Shown piece after piece: positions 17,431 through 26,748 of a stretch of 64,000 nt of DNA. Origin of the DNA: G963665545 sp963665545 (GTDB lineage Bacteria; Pseudomonadota; Gammaproteobacteria; Xanthomonadales; SZUA-36); contig CAXXKZ010000004.1 in the NCBI GenBank assembly GCA_963665545.2, forward strand, positions 930,001 to 994,000. The letters run 5' to 3'. How positions within the stretch are numbered: position 1 is the first letter of the stretch; every line of letters starts with the position of its first letter. The notes under the pieces are model-generated. The model had not been told where the DNA came from. It did not search any database and saw only the letters and a program-made list of their open reading frames with translations. The position numbers and the translations under genes were made by a program.

Positions 17431-18552
17431 ATGAGCGACTACCTGACCATCGATTCCAATGATGGCGTCCTGACCATCGGCATCATGAACGACTGGTTGT
17501 TTCCCAACGTAGCCCGTCTGCAAGCCGCGATCGACCCAATCCCTCCCGGCGAAAACAGTCAAGTCGTATTTGCCTGCCACGGACTGCATGATTTTGACCT
17601 GGCCGGGGCCTGGGTTCTGTATCGAAAATCGCTCGACCTTCAGGAAGAGGGGGTCGAGACGGAATTTGTAGGCTTCAAAGCCGCCCACTTCAAGTTCCTG
17701 CAGCACGTGATCGATGTTGCAGCCGACAGCGAGGCAGTGCCGGACTATCACGAGAAACTACGTCGCCCCAATGCCGTGGAACAGGGCATTGAGCAATTGG
17801 GCCAGGTCACGACCAGGGGCTTCGAATCTTTCGGCTTCATCTCGCGATCCATCGTCGATGGAATGAAGAGGCCAACCAAGCTTGTCATCGGCGAGACCAT
17901 CCGCCAGATACATGAGACTGGGGTCAAGGCGATTCCAATCGTGATGGTGGTCTGCTTCTTGATGGGCATTGTTCTGGCCTACCAGAGTGCAGGCCAATTG
18001 GAAAAATTCGGCGTAACCATCTACGTTGTCGATCTGGTCAGCAATTCAGTGTTCAGGGAAATCGGTGTGCTGCTGGCCGCAATTATGGTTGCGGGACGCT
18101 CGGGTTCGGCCTTCGCGGCCGCGTTGGGGACAATGAAACTCAACGAGGAAGTTGATGCACTGCAGGTCATGGGCCTGAATCCCAATCAGATTCTAATCAT
18201 CCCGCGTGTGCTCGGCTTGGTGATCGCCATGCCATTGCTGACGGTATTTGCAGACCTGGCCGGGCTGGCCGGTGGCGCCGCCATCTCCATCCTGGCCCTG
18301 GACATCAGTCCTGTGCAGTTCATTGAGCGGGTGGCCATGAGTACCCGGCCAATGGATATGGCTGTCGGCTTTATTAAGGCGCCGGTCTTTGCCCTTCTGA
18401 TCGCCGCCACCGGAACATTGCGTGGCATGGAAGTTCAGGGCTCGGCGGAAGAACTGGGCCGTCTCACAACGGTGGCGGTGGTGCAGTCCATATTCCTGAT
18501 TATTATTTTCGACGCCTTTTTCACGATTCTGTTTTCACGACTGGGGATCTGA
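17431..18552 (+). CDS. mlaE: MlaE-type ABC transporter permease with N-terminal STAS-like domain
   Basis: 373 residues. Residues 1-115 form a soluble STAS-like domain, followed by the permease (about 125-373) with the family motif region REIGVLLAAIMVAGRSGSAFAAALG and ALQVMGLNP. It is the membrane part of an MCE lipid transporter that moves phospholipids between inner and outer membranes. First gene of a four-gene operon with the ATPase, MCE protein and lipoprotein. STAS fusion is seen in some MlaE relatives. Confidence 0.9.
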   Translation: MSDYLTIDSNDGVLTIGIMNDWLFPNVARLQAAIDPIPPGENSQVVFACHGLHDFDLAGAWVLYRKSLDLQEEGVETEFVGFKAAHFKFLQHVIDVAADSEAVPDYHEKLRRPNAVEQGIEQLGQVTTRGFESFGFISRSIVDGMKRPTKLVIGETIRQIHETGVKAIPIVMVVCFLMGIVLAYQSAGQLEKFGVTIYVVDLVSNSVFREIGVLLAAIMVAGRSGSAFAAALGTMKLNEEVDALQVMGLNPNQILIIPRVLGLVIAMPLLTVFADLAGLAGGAAISILALDISPVQFIERVAMSTRPMDMAVGFIKAPVFALLIAATGTLRGMEVQGSAEELGRLTTVAVVQSIFLIIIFDAFFTILFSRLGI

Positions 18553-18562
18553 GACAACCAAT

Positions 18563-19408
18563 ATGAACCAACCACCCAACAGTCTGCAGGATATCAAAGG
18601 CGAACAAGAGGCGGTTTCGCCCAAAGAACATGTGATTCAGGTGGAAAATCTGGTCAATCGTTTCGGCGCCCAAGTGGTGCACAACAATCTTTGTATGAAT
18701 GTCCGGCGTGACGAAACTCTGGGCCTGGTAGGTGGCTCGGGCGCGGGTAAATCAGTGCTGCTGCGCAGCATTCTGGGGCTACATGACTTCAATAGCGGCA
18801 GCATCAGGGTTCTTGGCAAGGAAATTCGCTACCGCAAACCAGGTCCCTACAAACATTGGGGCGTTTTATTCCAGGGCGGCGCACTGCTGTCCGGTCTGAC
18901 TGTCCGTGAAAACGTAGAGCTACCCATGGTCCTGCACTCAAATATGTCGCCGGAATTGCGTCACGAACTCGCCTATCTCAAAATATTCATGACCGGTTTG
19001 AATGTCGAGGCAGCCGATAAATACCCGTCGCAGCTATCGGGCGGCATGAGGAAGCGCGCTTCGCTGGCCAGGGCGATGGCGCTGGACCCCAAGGTCTTGT
19101 TTCTCGACGAACCCACAGCCGGCCTGGACCCGATCGCGGCAACTGATTTTGACAATCTGCTGAATTACCTGCAGGACAACCTGGATCTGACGATTGTCAT
19201 GGTGACGCATGACCTCGACAGCCTGTTCAACGTTTGTGAACGCGTCGCAGTGCTTGTCGATGGGGGGGTGGTCATTGATACACTAGACAAACTGGTGAAA
19301 AACCCGCACCCATGGATTCAGAAATATTTCGGTGACAAAAGGGCGGTAATCGCCCGGGAAGCTCTTGGACCCGGCCGCCTGCAACCGTACAAACGAAGAT
19401 CGGAATGA
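18563..19408 (+). CDS. mlaF: MlaF-type ABC transporter ATP-binding protein
   Basis: 281 residues with Walker A GGSGAGKS, signature LSGGMRKR and Walker B VLFLDEPTAGLDP. The GGMRKR signature is characteristic of MCE-associated ATPases. It starts 10 bases after mlaE and powers lipid transport with it. A short N-terminal extension precedes the ATPase fold. Confidence 0.93.
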   Translation: MNQPPNSLQDIKGEQEAVSPKEHVIQVENLVNRFGAQVVHNNLCMNVRRDETLGLVGGSGAGKSVLLRSILGLHDFNSGSIRVLGKEIRYRKPGPYKHWGVLFQGGALLSGLTVRENVELPMVLHSNMSPELRHELAYLKIFMTGLNVEAADKYPSQLSGGMRKRASLARAMALDPKVLFLDEPTAGLDPIAATDFDNLLNYLQDNLDLTIVMVTHDLDSLFNVCERVAVLVDGGVVIDTLDKLVKNPHPWIQKYFGDKRAVIAREALGPGRLQPYKRRSE

Positions 19409-19446
19409 ATGGCAGCAATGACAGATAAAAACACACGAGACTCCTG

Positions 19447-20385
19447 ATGTTTAAGAGCAATAGAAACTTGGTTGTTGGCGTGTTTGTGACGGTTTCACTG
19501 CTGGGCATAGCCGGTTTTACGCTGTGGCTGGCGGGCAAGCAGGGCAGCGAGCCGATAGAGCACTATTCCGTCCTGTTCGAAAAAGACGTTAGCGGCCTGT
19601 CTCTCGGCGGCGCCGTTTACTACATGGGCGTTAACGTCGGCTCAGTAACAAACATGGTCGTGGTAACCGGTGAGATTATCCGTGTTCGGGTGGACCTGCG
19701 GGTACTCAAGTCCACGCCAGTGGACGAAGGCACGACGGCCAGTCTCAAAGCCCAGGGAATTACCGGCGTGACCATCATAAACCTGTCGTCAAGCCCCGGT
19801 ATACATGGACCAGTGAAGCCAAAACCCGGATTCATTTATCCACTGATTCCCATCCGCCAGACCGGGCTGAGCGCCCTGCTTGCCGAAGCACCCGACATGA
19901 TGAGAAAAATCTCAGGCCTGCTGGATCAGGCCAACGCGTTGTTGGGTGAGGAAAATCGAGCGTCAATCGCCAACACACTCAGTCACATCGAATCCCTCAC
20001 CGGTTCGCTGGCGCAGCAAAAAGAAGGATTTGCCAGCCTTCCCGGCGAAATCAGTGACACACTCAGTGACGTCCGTTCTGCCGTGAGCAACCTCAATGGC
20101 GTGATCGACGAAGCGAGCCCGGCTCTCGTTGCTGCAATGGAAAATGTTAACCAGGCGACCGAGCGACTGGCCGCTTTGTCAGCTCGCTTCGATGGCTGGA
20201 TGGCTGACAATGAAGCGGAAGTGCAGCACTTTATAGAAAATGGTCTTGGCCAGGTGCCCGAATTGATTTCTGATGCCCGGAACATGATACGGCAGCTGGA
20301 AAAACTGCTGCGGGAATTACAGGATGATCCCTCGCAGCTGATTCGCAGTTCAACTGAGGAAACCCTGGAGGTAAACCCTGAATGA
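19447..20385 (+). CDS. mlaD: MlaD-type MCE-domain substrate-binding protein
   Basis: 312 residues: an N-terminal membrane anchor (about 8-28), one MCE domain (about 38-115, with SLKAQGITGVTIINL), then a long helical C-terminal region that may form a tunnel-like barrel as in other MCE proteins. It binds lipid in the periplasm. The stop overlaps the ATG of the lipoprotein gene (ATGA). Confidence 0.92.
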   Translation: MFKSNRNLVVGVFVTVSLLGIAGFTLWLAGKQGSEPIEHYSVLFEKDVSGLSLGGAVYYMGVNVGSVTNMVVVTGEIIRVRVDLRVLKSTPVDEGTTASLKAQGITGVTIINLSSSPGIHGPVKPKPGFIYPLIPIRQTGLSALLAEAPDMMRKISGLLDQANALLGEENRASIANTLSHIESLTGSLAQQKEGFASLPGEISDTLSDVRSAVSNLNGVIDEASPALVAAMENVNQATERLAALSARFDGWMADNEAEVQHFIENGLGQVPELISDARNMIRQLEKLLRELQDDPSQLIRSSTEETLEVNPE

Positions 20386-21023
20386 TTTACGTAGCGGCAC
20401 AGCGTCTGTCATCCCGTTTCTACCGGGCAATTCTCGTGTTTACCGCGTTGCTGCTGGTGCTGAGCCTGGGCACTTGCAGCGGTCTGCTGAAGAGTGGGAA
20501 GCCCGTCAAAAAGGTTTTTCTCCTGCAGCCGCTTTCTTCAGAATCGCTATCCACCGCGCAAAGCGGTGAAACACTGCCGCTACAGCTTACTTCCGGCGTT
20601 GTTCCCGGGCTCGATACCGATCGCATTCTGGTGCTCGGCCGCGACTCATCTCTAACCCCGGTAGCCAATGCGCGCTGGGCGGATAATTTGCCCGAGGTGT
20701 TCTCCTCGGTTATGCGCCGGTCACTGGCCAACAGCGGCCGCTATGCCCCCACGGACCGCCGGGGAAAAGCCGACAATCAGGCCTCGCTGCATCTTGAGGT
20801 TCAGGCCTTTTTCGGCATCGGCAGCGGCGACGAAACCCACAACGCCGAAATTGCCCTGGAAGTGGTGATCGAATGCCTGGGCGCCAGCCATACACTGCAC
20901 ATCAGCGACAGCGAAATCATTGGCAGCGGCAGTCTATCGAGAATTGTGGCAGCCCATCAACGGGCGCTGGACAGCGCCACCAGGCAACTCATCTCAGCGC
21001 TGGATCGCCACTGCATCGATTAG
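20382..21023 (+). CDS. ABC-type transport auxiliary lipoprotein (PqiC-like)
   Basis: 213 residues with an N-terminal signal ending in a lipobox (LSLGTC, Cys about residue 32), followed by the ABC-trans-aux fold typical of PqiC/YmbA lipoproteins (KKVFLLQPL and DRILVLG). It probably anchors the lipid transporter to the outer membrane. It closes the operon; the four genes overlap or are closely spaced. Confidence 0.88.
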   Translation: MIYVAAQRLSSRFYRAILVFTALLLVLSLGTCSGLLKSGKPVKKVFLLQPLSSESLSTAQSGETLPLQLTSGVVPGLDTDRILVLGRDSSLTPVANARWADNLPEVFSSVMRRSLANSGRYAPTDRRGKADNQASLHLEVQAFFGIGSGDETHNAEIALEVVIECLGASHTLHISDSEIIGSGSLSRIVAAHQRALDSATRQLISALDRHCID

Positions 21024-21102
21024 TGAATTCCGCCTTTTTTCCAGGCCGGTTCATCCCCATATTGAGTGGACCCCGCGCCAACGGCCTGCCAGGTAAGGAT
21101 TT

Positions 21103-21255
21103 GTGTTGCATCGTCTCATTGCTAATATTGTGGGTGTTGTACTTGCCCTGGCGGTTATTACCGGGGCTGCGCAGACCGCTGTGCCTGTGCAGGTTGAAGC
21201 GCTGAGGGACGTCCTGGTATCGCTGGAGCGCAAGGCACCCGCAGACGAGTTATGA
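21103..21255 (+). pseudogene. N-terminal stub of a membrane fusion protein, cut by the IS256 copy
   Basis: About 48 codons starting at GTG 21103: a signal-like hydrophobic stretch (VGVVLALAVITG) and then AVPVQVEALRDVLVSLERKAPAD, which resembles the first residues of an HlyD/RND periplasmic adaptor. The reading frame ends in the IS terminal repeat at 21247. The rest of the gene is not found on the other side of the IS, so the downstream part has been lost. Confidence 0.65.
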
Positions 21256-23206
21256 TCGAATCTGGTGTTTGAGCAGTTGAAAAAAAGCGGCGTATCTGGT
21301 TGATTTGTTGTTACCAAACTTCAAAGCAACCAAAGGAGATACGCCACTATGAACAAGAATAATGTTATTGAACTGGAACGTCGAGCAATCAGTGCCGATC
21401 CGTTGACCGAATTGCTCAAAGAAGGCGCCCGGAAGCTGCTCGCCGAAGCGGTGGAAAGTGAAGTCCAGGAGCTGCTGGCCAAGTATCAGGATTGGCGTAC
21501 CGAATCAGGTCATGCCGGTGTGGTGCGCAACGGTTACCTGCCAGAACGTGAGTTGCAGACCGGCCTGGGACCGATCCGGGTGAGAATTCCCAAGGTGCGC
21601 TCGAAGACCGGTGAAGCAGTGAGTTTTCAGTCGGTGCTGGTGCCGCCATATGTGCGCAAGACAGCGACTTTCGAGGCAGCCATTCCGTGGTTGTACCTCA
21701 AAGGGGTATCCAGCGGTGAGATGGCTGAGGCGTTGCGGGTACTGGTGGGCCCGCAGGCACAGGGTCTGTCGGCCAGCACGGTATCCCGCCTGAAACAGGT
21801 ATGGGCGGAGGAATATCGAGCGTGGAGCCAGCGTCGCCTGAGACAGGACCGGTGGGTGTATGTCTGGGCTGATGGTGTCTACAGTGGGCTGCGGGCGGAG
21901 GATGCCAAGCTCTGCGCGCTGGTGATCATTGGTGTCAATGAACGCGGCGAAAAACATTTTCTGGCGATTGAGGACGGGGTGCGGGAATCGACTCAGAGTT
22001 GGCGTGAGGTGTTGCTGAATCTGAAGTCGCGCGGCATGAGCGCCCCACAACTGGCGATTGGTGATGGTGCGATGGGTTTTTGGGCGGCGCTGGATGAAAT
22101 CTTTCCGGCCAGCCGCCAGCAACGCTGCTGGATGCACAAGACCATGAATGTACTGAATTGTTTGCCGAAATCCGCACAACCCAAAGCCAAGCAGGCCCTG
22201 CACGCCATCTGGCAGGCGGAAACCAAGGATGATGCAAACAAGGCGTTTGATTTGTTTATTGAGATCTTTGAGGCGAAATACCCGAAAGCGACGAGCTGTT
22301 TGCTCAAGGATCGGGATGAACTGTTGGCATTTTATGATTTTCCGGCCCAACACTGGCAGAGCATCCGGACCAGCAACCCGATTGAATCCACCTTTGCCAC
22401 CATCCGCCACCGGACCAAAAGATCCAAAGGTTGTCTGACGCGCAATGGCGCCCGGAAGCTGCTCGCCGAAGCGGTGGAAAGTGAAGTCCAGGAGCTGCTG
22501 GCCAAGTATCAGGATTGGCGTACCGAATCAGGTCATGTTGCATATGATGTTCAAATTGAGCCAGTGTGCGGAAAAGAAATGGCGCCGGCTACGCGGCTTT
22601 GATTACCTGGCCAAGGTGATTACGGGGGTGAAATTCAAAGATGGGATCGAGGTAAGCTCTGCGCGCTGGTGATCATTGGTGTCAATGAAGAGATTGATCA
22701 GGTCGACTCAGAGTTGGCGCTGAATCTGAAGTCGCGCGGCATGAGCGCCCCACAACTGGCGATTGGTGATGGTGCGATGGGTTTTTGGGCGGCGCTGGAT
22801 GAAATCTTTGCAACGCTGCTGGATGCACAAGACCATGATGTACTGAATTGTTTGCCGAAATCCGCACAACCCAAAGCCAAGCAGGCCCTGCACGCCATCT
22901 GGCAGGCGGAAACCAAGGATGATGCAAACAAGGCGTTTGATTTGTTTATTGAGATCTTTGAGGCGAAATACCCGAAAGCGACGAGCTGTTTGCTCAAGGA
23001 TCGGGATGAACTGTTGGCATTTTATGATTTTCCGGCCCAACACTGGCAGAGCATCCGGACCAGCAACCCGATTGAATCCACCTTTGCCACCATCCGCCAC
23101 CGGACCAAAAGATCCAAAGGTTGTCTGACGCGCAATGGCATGTTGCATATGATGTTCAAATTGAGCCAGTGTGCGGAAAAGAAAACACCAGATTTGACAA
23201 TAGCTC
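21247..23206 (+). mobile_element. IS256-family element, rearranged (mosaic) copy
   Basis: Same element as at 11924-13308, with both terminal ends present (GAGTTATGATCG at the left, its partner ending GACAATAGCTC at the right). It is 1960 rather than 1385 bases long, because internal segments have been repeated and reordered. Left flank CCGCAGAC, right flank CCCTGCAA: no target duplication. It interrupts a membrane fusion protein gene on the left. Confidence 0.9.
21349..22602 (+). pseudogene. IS256-family transposase, mosaic and probably inactive
   Basis: The first about 366 codons are nearly identical to the intact transposase, including both aspartates and the NPIEST glutamate. After ...CLTRNG the frame jumps back to a second copy of codons 26-55 and then into an out-of-frame piece of the 3' end. 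A further partial copy of the middle and 3' part follows in 22669-23183. The C-terminal about 50 residues of the normal protein are missing. Confidence 0.88.
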
Positions 23207-23569
23207 CCCTGCAACTGCAAAGACACTGCAAGCAAACACAAAACCACGAATACTTTTAAGGGTTTTATTGCGTTTCTCATCCCATCACTCCAATGTTTAC
23301 TTAACCCCATACCCAGCGAGAATACACCTTTATTCAGGTGCTTATCGTTATAGTATAATAAAGGATCACGCTAAGAACAGTACTTCCTGTGACCGGTTCG
23401 GTAGACCCTGTGAGTGGAAAGGATCCTATCAAGGGCAGCAGTGTATGTGACAGGCTCGGTAGAGTCCTTTTATGGGTCTCGCAATTGACCGGGTAGCCTA
23501 TCTCCAGTACGGTTGCACGTCCGCCAAGTCGGGCGGAAAGGCGAATTGGGATCTGGGCCGGGGGTGATA
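23207..23569. other. Intergenic region upstream of the C25 peptidase
   Basis: About 360 bases without a convincing gene. It contains a TATAAT box at 23354-23359 (candidate -10 of a promoter with a weak -35), a small hairpin CACCT...AGGTG near 23320-23340, and two imperfect direct repeats TGTGACCGGTTCGGTAGA (23388-23408) and TGTGACAGGCTCGGTAGA (23446-23467). The repeats could be part of a regulatory 5' leader. I do not recognise a riboswitch. Confidence 0.4.
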
Positions 23570-26272
23570 ATGCAAGGGACGCTGCGCGAAGCAGTTTTGC
23601 TGATCGGTCTACTGGTTTGCTTGCCGGTCAATTTGCTGATCGGTGGAACCTCCGCCCAAGCGCCATCAAACCCGCATCGTTTCGTCTTCAAGCTCTATAT
23701 CGAAGAAGACGGTATTTACCGGATCGGTTTCGACGACCTGGACTACGGCGGTCAGCCGATTCTTTCTGAAAATCTGACCATCAACGCCGCAGGCATTCAG
23801 ATTCCCATTTGGGTGAATGATGGTGGCGACGGCCTGTTTGGCGCTGGCGACCACCTTGTCTTCAACGGGCACCACCTTGGCGGGGCCCCGGGACACTACA
23901 GCGAAACCTCCCGTTACAACGTGTATTGGCTGACTGCTGCGCCAGTCGATGGCCGTGGTGTCGGCGATAACCCCAGAATGCAGCCATCAGTCCTTCTTGC
24001 CGCAGACAATTTCACCGATCCTTCCCCCAACCCTTCTGCCAACTCCGCCACCCACCTTGCCGCCACCTCGATACCTGTGCGTCGCCGGTTGGAGCGTAAT
24101 CTTATCCGGGTTGCCATCAAGGACGAGACAGCCAATCAGCAGACGGGCCATGGCAGTGAATCGAGGAACACGGAAAGCTGGTATTGGCACAGGCTGAGTC
24201 ACCAGGATTCAAGCCCGTTTCGCCTCGATGTCACCCTGGGAGGCCATGAATCAACCATCAGGGTTGGGGTGACCGGTCTTTCAAATGACCGGCATGCCGC
24301 TGAAGCGGGCCTGGCCCAACACCGCATAGAGCTCCGCCTCAATGGGCACTTGCTAGCCTGGCGGGAATGGGATGGCCAGGCCACGGTGGAGCTGCAAGTC
24401 CACGGCCTCGACCCCTCACTGCCACTTGAAACAGTCAACCGCCTCGAAGTCAGTATTCCCCGGCGACTGCCCGATTCCGGGACATCCCCTATTATTGACC
24501 TGAGCCTGCTCAACTGGATCGAAATCAGCCAGCCTTTTGACGGCGTCCTGACCGAAGGGCAGCTGACCCTGGATGTCCGCGAGACGGGCCAGACTTTGCG
24601 CTACTTTCCCGTACCGGGTTCAACCCTCTTTGCCCCATCAGGCCGGCGCATTGTGCTCAATCATGATCGGCCGGTTGCGCCGGCCGGCAACCTGCCTTTA
24701 GCGGTGCAGCTCGATGAAACCGGAGACTGGATCATGGTGGCCGATGGTGGCTACCTGTCCCCCACCTGGATCATTCCGGACAGCCCCAGCGACTATGCCT
24801 CCAAAGACCACCAGGCGGATTATTTGATCATTGCACATGCCTCCCTGCTGCAAGTCTTAGGCCCGCTTGCTGAACTGCACCAGAATTGGGGCCTGAATGT
24901 TGAGACTATCGACATCGACGATGTCTACGACGAGTTTGCCGATGGTGTACCTGCGCCCGGGGCGATACGTGAATTCATTCGCCATACCCACAACAACTGG
25001 CAAGCACCGGCGCCTCGCTTTGTATTGTTCGTGGGTGATGCGGCCTGGAACATTTTTAGTGACGAAGTCGACGATGAGACGTTTGCACGGCGTGCTTTGC
25101 ACCCGGCCGTGTTGCCGCGCCCGCGGCGACTTGCCGCATCGCTGCATGCCGAACAGATCGCGCAGCGAAACCTGGTGCCCACGTTGCAGGTCCGCACTCA
25201 TGATGACTTCGCCGCCAGCGACAACGGCCTGGTCCTGGTTGATGACACCGACTGGCTGCCTGATGTCGCGGTTGGCCGTCTTCCCGTTGCCTACCTGGGC
25301 GAACTCGAAGCCGTACTCGAAAAATTGTTGTCGTATGCCGAGCAGGCCGACGTTGGGCCCTGGCGCCGACGCATCGCCTGGGTGTCTGACAGTACCCCAT
25401 CGTTTCAGCAATCGAGCACTCGCCTGGCCGCAAGCCGGCGACAGGTGGGGCTGATCGGCACGAGCGTTTACCCGCCAGATGGCGATATCTCAGGGCAGAA
25501 CAACCCGCGTGAGCCCCTGCTCGAGGCCTTCAATTCCGGACACTTGTTGGTTCATTTCCTGGGACACGGTGGCAGATTCGTGTGGCGTACCGGCCCCCCG
25601 AATTATCGACATGGTACAGATATGTTTTCCGTGATCGACCTCCCCGGGCTGGCGCCGAGTAAGCGGCTGCCCATGGTATTGAGCATGACCTGTTCATCTG
25701 GCCCGTTCGATCATCCTGTGGCCAATTCAATGGCCGAGGCAATGCTGTTAATGCCACGGCGCGCAGCGATTGCAGTGCTGGCCGCGTCCTGGCGGGTAAC
25801 CGCAAGCTTCAAATTCTCCAGTGCCCTGACGACTGCCCTTACCGAGCAGAGAATCCCCATTGGCGAGGCGATCATGCGGGCCAAAAGAATGGAAACCAAT
25901 CCCTTGCTGGTGGAATCATACAATCTGTTGGGTGACCCGGCGATGATGCTTGCCGTGCCACAGATCAAACTTGCGCTGCAGATGGAGACTCGCGATGGCA
26001 TCACCCGGGTCACTTCACCCCTTGACCTGGGTATTTTTGAGGGCGGTGAAATGCTAACCGATTGGCTTGACAGTGATGGGCAAATCTTAAAATCTGACCA
26101 CCAAGCCTTTGACGGCAGCGCACTTGAGGTCAGGTATGATCATTCAGCAGGAGGGATGGTCCCCGATGCTGCATTGATCTATGTGTGGCAAAGTGAAGCG
26201 AGAATTGATGCCGTTGGCAGCGTCGGCAGCGCGCTGCTCACTGAAACGCCAGCGGGGTTGTTCAGGCGCTAA
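23570..26272 (+). CDS. Secreted C25 (gingipain-like) cysteine peptidase
   Basis: About 900 residues. An N-terminal signal peptide (about 8-30, ending TSAQA) is followed by a beta-rich region and then the C25 domain starting near ADYLIIAHASLLQ. The catalytic dyad is visible as H in HFLGHGG and C in LSMTCSSG. The C-terminus (YNLLGDPAMML) is the usual end of the domain, followed by a short beta region; no T9SS C-terminal signal is evident. The ATG at 23570 follows GGGGG. Candidates for its role are surface proteolysis or maturation of a secreted peptide. Confidence 0.85.
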   Translation: MQGTLREAVLLIGLLVCLPVNLLIGGTSAQAPSNPHRFVFKLYIEEDGIYRIGFDDLDYGGQPILSENLTINAAGIQIPIWVNDGGDGLFGAGDHLVFNGHHLGGAPGHYSETSRYNVYWLTAAPVDGRGVGDNPRMQPSVLLAADNFTDPSPNPSANSATHLAATSIPVRRRLERNLIRVAIKDETANQQTGHGSESRNTESWYWHRLSHQDSSPFRLDVTLGGHESTIRVGVTGLSNDRHAAEAGLAQHRIELRLNGHLLAWREWDGQATVELQVHGLDPSLPLETVNRLEVSIPRRLPDSGTSPIIDLSLLNWIEISQPFDGVLTEGQLTLDVRETGQTLRYFPVPGSTLFAPSGRRIVLNHDRPVAPAGNLPLAVQLDETGDWIMVADGGYLSPTWIIPDSPSDYASKDHQADYLIIAHASLLQVLGPLAELHQNWGLNVETIDIDDVYDEFADGVPAPGAIREFIRHTHNNWQAPAPRFVLFVGDAAWNIFSDEVDDETFARRALHPAVLPRPRRLAASLHAEQIAQRNLVPTLQVRTHDDFAASDNGLVLVDDTDWLPDVAVGRLPVAYLGELEAVLEKLLSYAEQADVGPWRRRIAWVSDSTPSFQQSSTRLAASRRQVGLIGTSVYPPDGDISGQNNPREPLLEAFNSGHLLVHFLGHGGRFVWRTGPPNYRHGTDMFSVIDLPGLAPSKRLPMVLSMTCSSGPFDHPVANSMAEAMLLMPRRAAIAVLAASWRVTASFKFSSALTTALTEQRIPIGEAIMRAKRMETNPLLVESYNLLGDPAMMLAVPQIKLALQMETRDGITRVTSPLDLGIFEGGEMLTDWLDSDGQILKSDHQAFDGSALEVRYDHSAGGMVPDAALIYVWQSEARIDAVGSVGSALLTETPAGLFRR

Positions 26273-26308
26273 TAATGCGAGGATTGGATCATCAAATTTA
26301 ATAGGACA

Positions 26309-26722
26309 TTGCCGGTCCTGCTGTGGCTCCTGGTCCTGGGCGCTGCACAGGCCCGGGATGCCGACCTGCCGGGGGCTGAAGACAGCGCGATGCCCGCTGT
26401 CAGGGAATTGGCGGCGCCCACCGAATTCACCTTGCAGCCCAATGTGCTGAGCTGGGCGACAGCCAGCGAAAAAGACAATTTTGGATATGATGTCTACCGC
26501 AGTTTGTCCAAAGACGGTCCGTTTGCGAAAATCAACCAGGACGCCATTCTCGCAGCCGGAACGACAGACCTGCCCCAGCGTTACAAATACATTGACGCGG
26601 CCCTGGAACCCAACACCGTTTATTGGTATTACGTAGAAAGCATTTCATTCAGCGGAGATCGCATACGGGTCACGCCCGTATACGCTGCTGAAGCGAAAGT
26701 GCCACACAGAACGGGTCAATGA
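26309..26722 (+). CDS. Small secreted fibronectin-type-III-like protein
   Basis: 137 residues with a signal sequence (LPVLLWLLVLGAAQA) and one FN3-like module: LSWATASEKDNFGYDVYRSLSKDG ... YKYIDAALEPNTVYWYYVESIS. The start is unclear: TTG 26309 is the first standard start in frame; an ATG at 26275 is out of frame and gives only an eight-codon peptide. It lies 36 bases after the C25 peptidase, probably cotranscribed. Confidence 0.7.
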   Translation: MPVLLWLLVLGAAQARDADLPGAEDSAMPAVRELAAPTEFTLQPNVLSWATASEKDNFGYDVYRSLSKDGPFAKINQDAILAAGTTDLPQRYKYIDAALEPNTVYWYYVESISFSGDRIRVTPVYAAEAKVPHRTGQ

Positions 26723-26748
26723 CGACTTTTTGGATGGCTTGTTGCTTT

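Noticed and set aside
11924..23206. Composite transposon bounded by the two inverted IS256 copies.
   Set aside because: Neither the outer flanks nor the flanks after a modelled inversion share an 8-9 base duplication, and the interior holds ordinary chromosomal genes, so I cannot support it as one moving unit.
23388..23467. A riboswitch (c-di-GMP type) upstream of the C25 peptidase.
   Set aside because: The two direct repeats are suggestive, but the conserved GEMM core sequence is not present.
26275..26301. ATG start for the FN3-like protein.
   Set aside because: It is out of frame and stops after eight codons.
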